A stretch of DNA of 64,000 bases from Hyphomicrobium sp. NDB2Meth4 (GTDB taxonomy: Bacteria > Pseudomonadota > Alphaproteobacteria > Rhizobiales > Hyphomicrobiaceae). The translations under genes and the position numbers were made by a program. Below the pieces are notes generated by a model that had not been told where the DNA came from, did no database searches, and saw nothing but the letters and a program-made list of their open reading frames with translations. The DNA lies in assembly GCF_900117445.1 (NCBI RefSeq), contig NZ_FPEJ01000001.1, positions 1,106,501 to 1,170,500 on the forward strand. Direction: 5' to 3'. This document shows positions 16,902-24,557 of the stretch, piece by piece (position 1 is the first letter of the stretch; every line of letters begins with the position of its first letter).

Positions 16902-17227
16902 CAGGCGGGCTCCGCTCGTGCCGTGTCTTGACTGATCTGAATCCCCAGCAGCTCGCTGCTCGCCAGGAACTCATCGGTTGGATTTTCTACCGTGAGGCGG
17001 ACACCGTCCGCCTTCCACGTGGCCTCGGCGGAAAGCAGCACCTGCAGGCACTGCGCTCCGACGCGGCGAACTTTGCTGGCGTCGATCGTGAGATCGCTGC
17101 CACGGCGGGGAAGGAGCGACTGGGCCAGAGGAGCTGCAGCCGTGAGGTCGAGAACCTCAGCGAGCTGCAGCTTCCCGGTCGTGCCCCTTCGCGTTCCGCT
17201 CTTAGAACTCTTCCCAGTCCTGCTCAT
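16901..17227 (-). CDS. STAS-domain protein, CheS-position
   Basis: A 108-residue protein with a basic Ser/Thr-rich N-terminus followed by a STAS fold ([22 protein letters not shown], the beta-strand and helix around the usual Ser site, here R-V-G-A). It sits between the receptor gene and cheY-cheA, exactly where Sinorhizobium encodes CheS, a small partner of CheA that speeds draining of phosphate from CheY1. Its start overlaps the receptor gene by 26 bp. Function is inferred from position. Confidence 0.7.
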   Translation of the reverse strand: MSRTGKSSKSGTRRGTTGKLQLAEVLDLTAAAPLAQSLLPRRGSDLTIDASKVRRVGAQCLQVLLSAEATWKADGVRLTVENPTDEFLASSELLGIQISQDTARAEPA

Positions 17228-19088
17228 TGGCGATCGCCTCTAGCTTGCGCACTGCGGACGGCACTCCACGACCACCGATGGTCTTGAGGGCTGGGCGAGT
17301 CTTCTGAGATGCTGCGCGCGGCTCGCGATGCGCGGGCTCGGCGGCAATCTCCTGTCCGGTCTCGAAGCGGCCAACCAGATCCAGCAGCTTCTCGATCTCG
17401 CGAGCAAGACCGTGGCTTGCGGCCGTGGTCTCTTCGACGATAGCCGCGTTCTGCTGCGTGACCTGGTCCATCTGCGAGACGCCGGTGTTGATCTCCTGCA
17501 GACCGACAGACTGCTCTTTCGCGCCTGCCGCGATCTCGGAGACGATCGTGTTGATCTCCGTGACCTCGGTCATGATCCGATCTAGCGCCTGGCCCATCTG
17601 CCCGACGAGGCCGACACCCTGCTCGACCTGCTTGGTCGACGCAGAGATCAAGCCCTTGATCTCCTTGGCAGCTTCCGCTGAGCGCTGCGCCAGCGCCCGC
17701 ACTTCCGATGCGACGACGGCAAAGCCGCGGCCCGCCTCGCCAGCGCGAGCAGCCTCGACACCGGCGTTGAGAGCAAGCAGGTTCGTCTGGAAGGCGATTT
17801 CGTCGATCACGCCGATGATGTGGCTGATCTGCTGCGAGGAGCGCTCGATGTCGCCCATCGCTGAGATGGCGTGGCGCACCACCTCATCGCTCTTTTCGGC
17901 ATCCGACTTCGCCGAAGCAACGACTTCGCGTGCATGGCCTGCACCGTCGGCCGTCTTCTTCACTGTCGCGGTAATCTCATCCAGCGCCGCGGCGGTCTGC
18001 TCCAGGCTTGCTGCCTGTTGCGCGGTGCGCCGGGACTGATCGTCCGCCGCCGTCGAGATTTCGCTCGTGGCGAAGCGGATCGCCTGCGTGCTGGAAGCAA
18101 TCGTCAGGATCGCATCCTGCAGGCTCGAAGCAGTCGTGTTGAAGTCGTGACGGATTTTCTCGTAGTCCTCGGTGAAGGGCGTATTGAGACGATAGGTGAG
18201 ATCACCCTTCGACAGACGCTCCAGAGCAGCCGAGAAGTCACGCATGAACGTGTTGTGCGCTTCGATGTAGAACTGGCTGTCTGCTTCCTGCTTGCGCCGC
18301 TCCTCTTCGGCAGCAACGCGCGCAGCTTCGGCCTCCCGCTCCAGACGCCGCTTTTCGATCGCGGCCTCTTTGAACGTGGCAACCGCCTGCGCCATGAGGC
18401 CGATCTCATCGGTGCTCTTGATTGCGGGGACGTCGATATCATGATCGCCCGAAGCCAGACCGTGCACCGCCGTTGTGATCTGCGCCAGCGGCCGAGCGAT
18501 TGCGCGCGACAGCCACCAGCCGGCCATCAACGCCATTCCGATCGCGAACAGGCTCCCGAGCAATTGCGTAGCGTGCGCCCAATAAAGCGCTGAGTTTCGC
18601 TCCGCTTGTTTCTCGGCAACGATCGCATCGGTCTTTTGTTCTGCAGATTTTGCCGCAGCCCGGAAGGCATCGAACGCGGCCGTCGCATTGCCACGCTCGC
18701 CGACTGTTAAGCCGTCGCCACCGGCAGCGCGGCGCCATGCGGCCGCAGTGCTGTCGATCGCGTGCACATCGCTGGCGAGCGATGCTAGTTCCGGGTGATC
18801 TTTGATGCTCTCGAGCGCCTTATTGATCTGCTCTGAGAAGTTGCTCGACGCGGCCTGGATGACAGATGCGCCGTCGTTGGCGGTGCGCGCCTGCTGCTCG
18901 TCGTAGACGTACGAAGCCGCGCGTCTGAGTGTTTTCTCCACACTGACGGCCGCTGAGACGTCCTCGGTCGTGCGGTCGATTGCAAGGAGAGTGAAGAAAA
19001 ATGCGGTTCCCGTGAATGCAAACACGACGAGAACACACGCTAGCCCCAACGCAATCTTGCGCGAGACCTTCAAATTGGCGAGCAACAT
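17202..19088 (-). CDS. Methyl-accepting chemotaxis protein
   Basis: A 628-residue transmembrane chemoreceptor, the first gene of the che operon. It has a membrane helix near residues 9-31 ([19 protein letters not shown]), a short periplasmic helical sensor (about 35-170), a second membrane helix ([17 protein letters not shown]), HAMP, a charged linker with a second HAMP-like stretch, and the MA signalling domain with the hairpin tip [20 protein letters not shown]. It ends in DWEEF, a CheR/CheB-docking type pentapeptide. ATG 19088 is preceded by AAGGG; the 19 upstream in-frame residues fall in the conserved leader. Confidence 0.95.
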   Translation of the reverse strand: MLLANLKVSRKIALGLACVLVVFAFTGTAFFFTLLAIDRTTEDVSAAVSVEKTLRRAASYVYDEQQARTANDGASVIQAASSNFSEQINKALESIKDHPELASLASDVHAIDSTAAAWRRAAGGDGLTVGERGNATAAFDAFRAAAKSAEQKTDAIVAEKQAERNSALYWAHATQLLGSLFAIGMALMAGWWLSRAIARPLAQITTAVHGLASGDHDIDVPAIKSTDEIGLMAQAVATFKEAAIEKRRLEREAEAARVAAEEERRKQEADSQFYIEAHNTFMRDFSAALERLSKGDLTYRLNTPFTEDYEKIRHDFNTTASSLQDAILTIASSTQAIRFATSEISTAADDQSRRTAQQAASLEQTAAALDEITATVKKTADGAGHAREVVASAKSDAEKSDEVVRHAISAMGDIERSSQQISHIIGVIDEIAFQTNLLALNAGVEAARAGEAGRGFAVVASEVRALAQRSAEAAKEIKGLISASTKQVEQGVGLVGQMGQALDRIMTEVTEINTIVSEIAAGAKEQSVGLQEINTGVSQMDQVTQQNAAIVEETTAASHGLAREIEKLLDLVGRFETGQEIAAEPAHREPRAASQKTRPALKTIGGRGVPSAVRKLEAIANEQDWEEF

Positions 19089-19198
19089 TGTACCGGCGGC
19101 CCTTGGTTCGCGGTTAGCGGACACATACCGGGCTCGCACCGGCATAGCAGAACGGCATCATGCGCGTTGGCGGCGTGAGGGCCATCCAATCTGCCATG
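19089..19198 (-). promoter_or_regulatory. Conserved two-hairpin leader of the che operon, copy 3
   Basis: Read on the minus strand, the 110 nt before the receptor gene repeat the flagellin leader plan: CATGGCAGATTG, hairpin 1 (TTGGATGGC with GCCGCCAA, one bulged A; + coordinates 19167-19189), core GCATGATGCCG (19153-19163), hairpin 2 (ATGCCGG with CCGGTAT; 19125-19145), then ATGTGTCCGC, AACCAAGGG and the ATG. The hairpins are in the same order and spacing as before the flagellins but with different stem bases. Confidence 0.7.
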
Positions 19199-19399
19199 AG
19201 CGGACTATAGGAGGGTAGTGCTAACAATGGATTAGCCGTGCGTGTTGGGGAAATGAATCAAGTCGAGGACGCGGCCTGGCGCAGCTAGTTCATGCGCTCA
19301 CGTCCCATCCGCGTCCGCGATAGGAGCGACACGGAGCGTCGGGCGGAAGATTGCGTCTTGGGATTTTATGCGACGCCGCGCGGTAAGATCGCAGCGACT
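19199..19399. other. Intergenic, upstream of che operon
   Basis: No gene is seen here. On the minus strand a TATAG-containing sequence (around 19204-19212) lies just upstream of the leader and may be the -10 region, but no clear -35 was found. The remainder shows no recognisable repeat, operator or RNA. Confidence 0.4.
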
Positions 19400-19442
19400 A
19401 AAAAGAAGAAGGCGCAGTCACGTCTGTGCGTGCGCGCCTTCT
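19400..19442 (-). terminator. Terminator of the Gly-rich protein gene
   Basis: On the minus strand, AGAAGGCGC (19434-19442) pairs with GCGCCTTCT (19407-19415) and is followed by TCTTTTT. It lies 29 nt past the stop of the Gly-rich gene. Confidence 0.8.
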
Positions 19443-19470
19443 GCAAAGTTTTGGCGTCGAGTCTGTGAGG

Positions 19471-19896
19471 TCAGCGATTGTGCGCGCAGTCGTTGAAAAG
19501 CTTCCACATCTGTGGCGTGCCCACGTCCATTGCCTTCTTGAAGAGATAGTCGCAATCGTTCGGCTGCTGCGAGCCTGAGTTGTTCGGCGGCGTCTGCAGC
19601 AGGTCGTTGTAGTCCATGTTTATCCACGGAACCGCACCTGCCGCCCAGGGATTGCGGCGCCCTGGCACCGGGCCATATCCGCCGCCGCCGGGACCATAAC
19701 CGCCGTTCGGCGGTCCATAGCCATGTTCCCCAGGGCCGACGCCTCCACCGCCGGGACCGAAGCCGCCTTCGTGGCCGCCACCGCCGCCATAGCCGCCACC
19801 ACCGCCAAATCCCCGGGCATCCGCAACGGATGCAAGTGCCGCCATGCCAACGAGCACGCTGACACTCGCCGCCAAAATCGGCCGGCATCTCGACAT
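19471..19896 (-). CDS. Secreted Gly-rich small protein
   Basis: A 141-residue protein of unknown function with a Sec signal peptide (cleavage near ASVADA, residue 27), a low-complexity Gly/Tyr/Pro block of about 50 residues (repeats of GGGGYG and GPGGGGYGP), and a C-terminal part with two cysteines (CDYLF, DCAHNR) that could form a disulfide. It has its own terminator. A role on the cell surface is a guess from export and composition. Confidence 0.72.
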   Translation of the reverse strand: MSRCRPILAASVSVLVGMAALASVADARGFGGGGGYGGGGGHEGGFGPGGGGVGPGEHGYGPPNGGYGPGGGGYGPVPGRRNPWAAGAVPWINMDYNDLLQTPPNNSGSQQPNDCDYLFKKAMDVGTPQMWKLFNDCAHNR

Positions 19897-20062
19897 GGAA
19901 ATCTCCCTCCGTAGTCCGTTGTCAGCTAACGTGCCGACAGTGCACTACATTGATCGACAGCCATGAAAACTCGATAAAGTGAGCCTCTCGCGCTTGAACG
20001 AGGTTTGCTACCTCGCGTTAAGATCAGAAGACGGAGCAAGAGGCCGAGCCGCCCACCCCTTC

Positions 20063-20542
20063 TCATGCGCGGTGATAGGGATGGCCCGACAGGATGGTTG
20101 TGGCGCGATAGAGCTGCTCGATGAGAATGGCACGCGCCAATCCGTGCGGCAGCGTCATCGGACCGAGGGACAGTTTCAGCGTGGCGGCTGATGCAACTTC
20201 TCCGCCATGGCCGTCGGGGCCTCCGATCAGAAGCGCCAGCTCCTTGCAGCCATCATCGCGTTGCCTTGCGAGCCAGTCCGCCAGCGCTACGCTCGAAAGC
20301 AGCTTGCCGCCTTCGTCGAGGGCAACGATTTGGCTCGCCGCGCCGGCTGCTTTGAGCAGGCGTGTGGCCTCATCGCCCTTGCGGGCCTCGGCTGCCGATG
20401 CACGGCTTTCATTCAGTTCGGTGATGATGAGCGGGCCAAGCCCGAGCGACCGGCCGGCAGCATCGAAGCGCTTGTGATAGCGCGCACAGAGATCTTTCTC
20501 CGCGTCTTTGAGGCGGCCAACTGCTGCAACGATAAGGCGCAT
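20063..20542 (-). CDS. rlmH: 23S rRNA pseudouridine methyltransferase RlmH
   Basis: RlmH methylates pseudouridine 1915 of 23S rRNA (E. coli numbering). The 159-residue protein matches the small SPOUT family end to end: MRLIVAAVGRL start, LDEGGKLLSS, the SAM-knot segment LLIGGPDGHG, and the ending LYRATTILSGHPYHR. It lies 72 nt downstream of rsfS on the same strand, the usual rsfS-rlmH pairing. Confidence 0.96.
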   Translation of the reverse strand: MRLIVAAVGRLKDAEKDLCARYHKRFDAAGRSLGLGPLIITELNESRASAAEARKGDEATRLLKAAGAASQIVALDEGGKLLSSVALADWLARQRDDGCKELALLIGGPDGHGGEVASAATLKLSLGPMTLPHGLARAILIEQLYRATTILSGHPYHRA

Positions 20543-20614
20543 GACCGCTCATCCCGGCTGGCGCCTCCCACGCAGGGAGGCGCCGTCGCCGCTATTGTGC
20601 CGCCTGAAGCGCGC

Positions 20615-21028
20615 TCAGTGAGCCGTAGTTGGCTCGCCCGGGCGTTCCGCGGACCACATCTTCTCGAGGTTGTAGAACTCGCGAACCTCGTCGCGGAATA
20701 CATGCACGATGATGTCGCCGGTATCGATCAACACCCAGTCGCACGCTTCCAGACCCTCGACCCGAACCCGGGTGAGGCCCTTTTCCTTCAGCTTGCGGCT
20801 GATCTGGTCGGCGACTGCGCCGACGTGCCGGTCGGTCCGACCTGTTGCGATCACCATGAAATCGCCGATCGAGGTCTTTCCAGCGAGGTTGATCGTGACG
20901 ATCTCCTCGGCCTTGGCCTCGTCGAGCCAGTGGGCGATTTCCTGGACCAGTGCTGCCGATTTCTGTCCGTCTGACAAAAGCTCGGCGTGAGGCGCGCCCG
21001 TACGGGCACCCTCAAGTGCGGTTCGCAT
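20615..21028 (-). CDS. rsfS: Ribosomal silencing factor RsfS
   Basis: RsfS binds L14 of the large subunit and blocks subunit joining when nutrients run low. The 137-residue protein carries the Iojap/RsfS domain (KAEEIVTINLAGKTSIGDFMVIATGRTDRHV, EGLEACDWVLIDTGDIIVHVF, REFYNLEKMW, quoted as separate segments). It has a 20-residue N-terminal extension that may not be translated; the domain begins near residue 27. Downstream of nadD as in most Alphaproteobacteria. Confidence 0.95.
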   Translation of the reverse strand: MRTALEGARTGAPHAELLSDGQKSAALVQEIAHWLDEAKAEEIVTINLAGKTSIGDFMVIATGRTDRHVGAVADQISRKLKEKGLTRVRVEGLEACDWVLIDTGDIIVHVFRDEVREFYNLEKMWSAERPGEPTTAH

Positions 21029-21244
21029 CGTGTGCTGGTTGTCCCTTCCTCATGCACCCCTTGGGGCCTGCACCGGGGTGCTTCGCGCAATCCCACACCC
21101 TCGGCGCTCTTCTGCGGAGAGCATACCAGCTCCCCGCCACCACAAAACATAAGGCCTAGGGGCGCCATCCAGCAATAGTTAATGCATGGCAAGCTTTTTC
21201 ATATGCAACGCGGGATTGTAAAAAATTGTATATATTTCGGCTGC

Positions 21245-21877
21245 TTACGATTCTCGGACAGTGCCTCGCAGGGCCGTCGATGACGCCCCTGACAGCCGTG
21301 TGCTGAGGAAAACCCAAGCCGGTGGGTGCATCGTCGCCAATCCGCCGGCAGCGGTTTCGGGGACGCGGAAGGGCATGAGTCGCACCGCCGCCGGCGAGGC
21401 GAGGGCCTTGAAACGCCAGCCAGGCCGATCCACCACGGCAATCGGCACCAGCTCCGCAATGTCGCGCCAGCGCCGCCAGCGGTTGAAGCTTGCCAGATTG
21501 TCCGCACCCATCACCCAGACGAAGTGCACGCCGGGTATTCGGGTCGTGAGGTGGGTCAGCGTCGCATAGGTATAGGACTGCCCCAGCCCTTCCTCGAAGC
21601 CGGTCACTGTGATGCGCGGATCGGTAACGAGACGGCGACTGGCCGCCAGGCGCTCGGCCAAGGGAGGCAGCCCGTTGCCGCTCTTCAGTGGATTGCCGGG
21701 TGTCACCATCCACCAGAGCTGGTCGAGCTTCAGCCGGCGCAGCGCGGTGGTGGCAACGAGCGCATGCCCCTCGTGCGGGGGATTGAACGTGCCACCCATC
21801 ACGCCGATGCGCTGGCCGGCATATGCCAACGGCGGCATCGAGCTGCTGAATGAAGGTGACTGCGCGGACTCGTCCAT
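21245..21877 (-). CDS. nadD: Nicotinate-nucleotide adenylyltransferase NadD
   Basis: NadD makes deamido-NAD from nicotinate mononucleotide and ATP. The 210-residue protein has the nucleotidyltransferase signature GVMGGTFNPPHEGHA with the HxGH-type site, WWMVTPGNPLK, and WVMGADNLASFNRW. The usual C-terminal SSTxIR motif appears as the weaker ASSTALRGTV. ATG 21877 is preferred over a GTG three bases earlier. Separated from rsfS by 216 nt with nothing recognised. Confidence 0.95.
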   Translation of the reverse strand: MDESAQSPSFSSSMPPLAYAGQRIGVMGGTFNPPHEGHALVATTALRRLKLDQLWWMVTPGNPLKSGNGLPPLAERLAASRRLVTDPRITVTGFEEGLGQSYTYATLTHLTTRIPGVHFVWVMGADNLASFNRWRRWRDIAELVPIAVVDRPGWRFKALASPAAVRLMPFRVPETAAGGLATMHPPAWVFLSTRLSGASSTALRGTVRES

Positions 21878-22115
21878 CACGTTGGTTGTTTTCGACCAAT
21901 GACTATTCGGCGTTGCATCTGATTGTAGGCGATAGGCTCCTGATCAATAGGAAAAATCGCATCGATTGGAAGCATCCGGCAGGCGCAACTGCATCGAGCA
22001 CTCCCCAACCGTGCGCGAGCGGTGCGACATGCAACGCTAGTAACGCGCCAGTCATGATTGCTCTGCATTCCTGTGGGCGACCGGCGCTGCGCCCCGCCGG
22101 TCATCAGGAGGCAGT

Positions 22116-23123
22116 ATGCGTAGACGTCAGTTCCTGGCTTCGGCCGTATCAGTGGCGGGGGCGATGACGCTCACGCGCACCGCCGCGCAAGCCGCCCCCC
22201 AATCTCCTGACGCACACGCAATCCCGCACCTGCTCGACGGCTTCGTCGCGTTGCCGGGAGAGAAAGGTGCGCAAGTCGACGTCGACGAGGCGGCCAACCC
22301 ATGGCGTGTGAAGTATCACGCCGACGCCGAGCTGTTCTGCGGCAGCTGCTTCAAGACCTTCGTGCTCGCCCAATTTCTGCGCGAGGTCGAAGCCGGTAAT
22401 CTCGACGAGCTCGAGCAGCTCACCCTCGATGATAGCGTTCGTTCGCTCGTCAGCCCCGTGTTCGAGAATCTTACCGGCACGACGCAAGCACGCAGCGCGC
22501 TGGAAGCCATGATCGCGCACAGCGACAACACCGCAACCGACATGGCGATGAGGCGCGTGACGCCGCAGATGGTGCGCGAATTCATTGCCGGGGCCGGGCT
22601 GACAAAGGTGCGCATCCCTGATTCCACGCGCAGTTTCTTTTCCTATCTCATCGGCGCCCCCAAAGGCGACGACCTCGGCTGGAAGGCGGTGAAAGCGGCA
22701 GCTGACTCTGAGAAGCCCGACACGTCGAAATATCGGTCTGCGCTCAACGACGTCGACACGATGGCCGCACCGGCATCGCAGTTCGTCGACTATTACAAGC
22801 GCGCTCTTGCCGGTGAGTTCTTCAAGAAGCCGGAAACGCTCACCGAATTTAAGCGCATCCAAGCGATGGCCGATGCGATCGCCCTCGTCGTCCCGGTCAA
22901 CACGGCGGCCTACATGAAGGGCGGCTCCATTGACTGGAACGGCTTCCATTGCCTCGCATTGGCTGGCCAGATGATCGTCCGCGACGTTCCTGTTACCGTC
23001 GCTTTCCTTCACAACTGGACGGACAAGGACGGAGACGCGAAAGCGATCACCGGCGCCTTCAAGGATGCCGTCGCCGATGCTCTCGGCAAAGTCCACAAGC
23101 GATTGACGGAGGCGCGCGCCTAG
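22116..23123 (+). CDS. Class A beta-lactamase-like serine hydrolase
   Basis: A 335-residue exported enzyme of the beta-lactamase/DD-peptidase fold. The N-terminus MRRRQFLASAVSVAGAM looks like a Tat signal. Motifs: S77-C-F-K80 (SxxK, nucleophile and base), S136-D-N138, and K268-G-G270 (KTG box). The omega-loop Glu that deacylates penicillins (Glu166 in class A) is not evident; the corresponding segment reads RIPDSTRS. It may be a peptidase, esterase or slow hydrolase rather than a true resistance enzyme. ATG 22116 follows AGGAGG. Confidence 0.82.
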   Translation: MRRRQFLASAVSVAGAMTLTRTAAQAAPQSPDAHAIPHLLDGFVALPGEKGAQVDVDEAANPWRVKYHADAELFCGSCFKTFVLAQFLREVEAGNLDELEQLTLDDSVRSLVSPVFENLTGTTQARSALEAMIAHSDNTATDMAMRRVTPQMVREFIAGAGLTKVRIPDSTRSFFSYLIGAPKGDDLGWKAVKAAADSEKPDTSKYRSALNDVDTMAAPASQFVDYYKRALAGEFFKKPETLTEFKRIQAMADAIALVVPVNTAAYMKGGSIDWNGFHCLALAGQMIVRDVPVTVAFLHNWTDKDGDAKAITGAFKDAVADALGKVHKRLTEARA

Positions 23124-23624
23124 ATGCTTCCCTGCGGCGACAATATGTTGGCGACCGCCCTGCTCGCGCTGTTTGTGTTCGCAGCGCCGGCCAGCGAGGC
23201 ATTCGCCAACGACGCCGAGGAGAAAATCCGCGCCACGCTGCAGGCCTGGACCAAGGACTTCAACAGCGGAAACGCCGACGCCGTCTGCGCGTTGTTCTCA
23301 TCCGAGCTGCGCTACGACTTCCGTGGCTATCCTGAGCGCGGCTACGACGACATCTGCACGCTGCTGCATCGCTCATTGCGCGACAAGAGTAAGCGCTACA
23401 GCTACAGCCTCGACATCCGCGAGATCATAGTGTCGGGAGACCTCGCCGTGGTGCGCCTTGTCTGGAAGCTCACCGTCACTCTACCCACCGGGCAAACGGT
23501 CAACTCGACCGAGCCGGGAATGGACGTGCTCCGCAAGCAGCCTGACGGCAAGTGGAAAATCGTCCGCTACATCGCGTACGAGGTGCCGGAGCGCCCGGTG
23601 AGTGGCGCCGAGGAGAACCGCTGA
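23124..23624 (+). CDS. Secreted SnoaL/DUF4440-like protein
   Basis: A 166-residue protein with a signal peptide (ALLALFVFAAPASEAFA) followed by an NTF2-like cone fold: ATLQAWTKDFNSGNADAVCALF near the start of the domain and a conserved closing strand DGKWKIVRYIAYE. Such domains bind small ligands or act as steroid-isomerase-like enzymes. Its ATG directly abuts the stop of the beta-lactamase-like gene, so the two are likely co-translated; ATG 23145 is an alternative start. Confidence 0.72.
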   Translation: MLPCGDNMLATALLALFVFAAPASEAFANDAEEKIRATLQAWTKDFNSGNADAVCALFSSELRYDFRGYPERGYDDICTLLHRSLRDKSKRYSYSLDIREIIVSGDLAVVRLVWKLTVTLPTGQTVNSTEPGMDVLRKQPDGKWKIVRYIAYEVPERPVSGAEENR

Positions 23625-23684
23625 AGAAACTCTCGGGGGACAATAAGAGTTGTTACTGCTGTGGTCGATAAAGGAGATGTCCAA

Positions 23685-24251
23685 ATGAAGACCAAGCTGA
23701 TACTCGCTGCGTCCGCCGTTTTGCTTTCCGGACCAGTGTTCGCCCAAGAGCCGATGGAGAAATCTGGTTCTTCCCCATCGACCACGATGCAGAGCCCGCC
23801 GGCGTCTAATACGCCCGAGCCTATGGATAAATCCGGTACTGAGCCCTCGACGAATATGCAGGCAGCTCCGCAGCCAAGCACTGCGCCCGAGCCGCTGGAC
23901 AAGTCAGCCGCTGCACCTATGGCAGCCCCAGTCGGCGTGCTGATCATCGGCGAGTTGCGCAAGACCGAGGACGACAACAAGATGGTCGCTCCGCTGGGCG
24001 CGACCGTCGATCGCGTCGAGGACATGGATATCTACGACGCCAGCGGCAAGAAAATCGCCGAGGTCGAGTCACTGCTCGAAGATAAGAATGGCGAGATCAA
24101 AGGCGTCGCTATCGAATACGGCGGTTTCCTCGGCATCGGCGAGAAGGCCGCGGTGATGACGCTCGATCAGGTGAAGCAGAAGGACGGCAACCTCGTCACT
24201 GAGGTGACCGAAGAGCAGCTCCCCGACCTGCCGGTGTGGCACCACGACTAA
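23685..24251 (+). CDS. Secreted PRC-barrel protein with N-terminal repeats
   Basis: A 188-residue protein with a signal peptide (MKTKLILAASAVLLSGPVFA), then three degenerate repeats of about 22 residues beginning EPMEKSG, EPMDKSG and EPLDKSA, then a PRC-barrel domain (about 75-180: GATVDRVEDMDIYDASGKKI and VAIEYGGFLGIGEK). PRC-barrel proteins of this kind are common stress- or envelope-associated proteins in Rhizobiales, with no fixed function. ATG 23685 is preceded by AAAGGAG. Own terminator downstream. Confidence 0.82.
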   Translation: MKTKLILAASAVLLSGPVFAQEPMEKSGSSPSTTMQSPPASNTPEPMDKSGTEPSTNMQAAPQPSTAPEPLDKSAAAPMAAPVGVLIIGELRKTEDDNKMVAPLGATVDRVEDMDIYDASGKKIAEVESLLEDKNGEIKGVAIEYGGFLGIGEKAAVMTLDQVKQKDGNLVTEVTEEQLPDLPVWHHD

Positions 24252-24260
24252 GCCCACGCA

Positions 24261-24296
24261 TTAGAGCGCGCGGATTAGAACATCCGCGCGCTCTAA
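24261..24296 (+). terminator. Hairpin terminator after PRC-barrel gene
   Basis: A perfect 15-bp stem (24261-24275 with 24282-24296, loop TAGAAC) lies 9 nt after the stop. The end of the stem supplies only a short TCTAA, so termination efficiency is uncertain. Confidence 0.7.
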
Positions 24297-24557
24297 ATTC
24301 ACACCCTCGTAAAGAAGATGTTTGCCATGCCCTCACATGGCGCAACTTTGAGCAGGCACGTCCAAGCGCTGGGCAGTCGCATCGTAGGTGGGCGCAAATA
24401 CTGGCCCAAGACCGCTATCCGATATTCTCTGCACTGAACTGTGCTCAAGAAATAGACTTTTTCGTCCCTGCCATCGGCATGCCGGGCAGAAACGCGCAAT
24501 TGTTTTTTAGTCTGAGCCAAGCACTTTGGCCGCCATCGATCAGCAGCGGCGAAGCAG

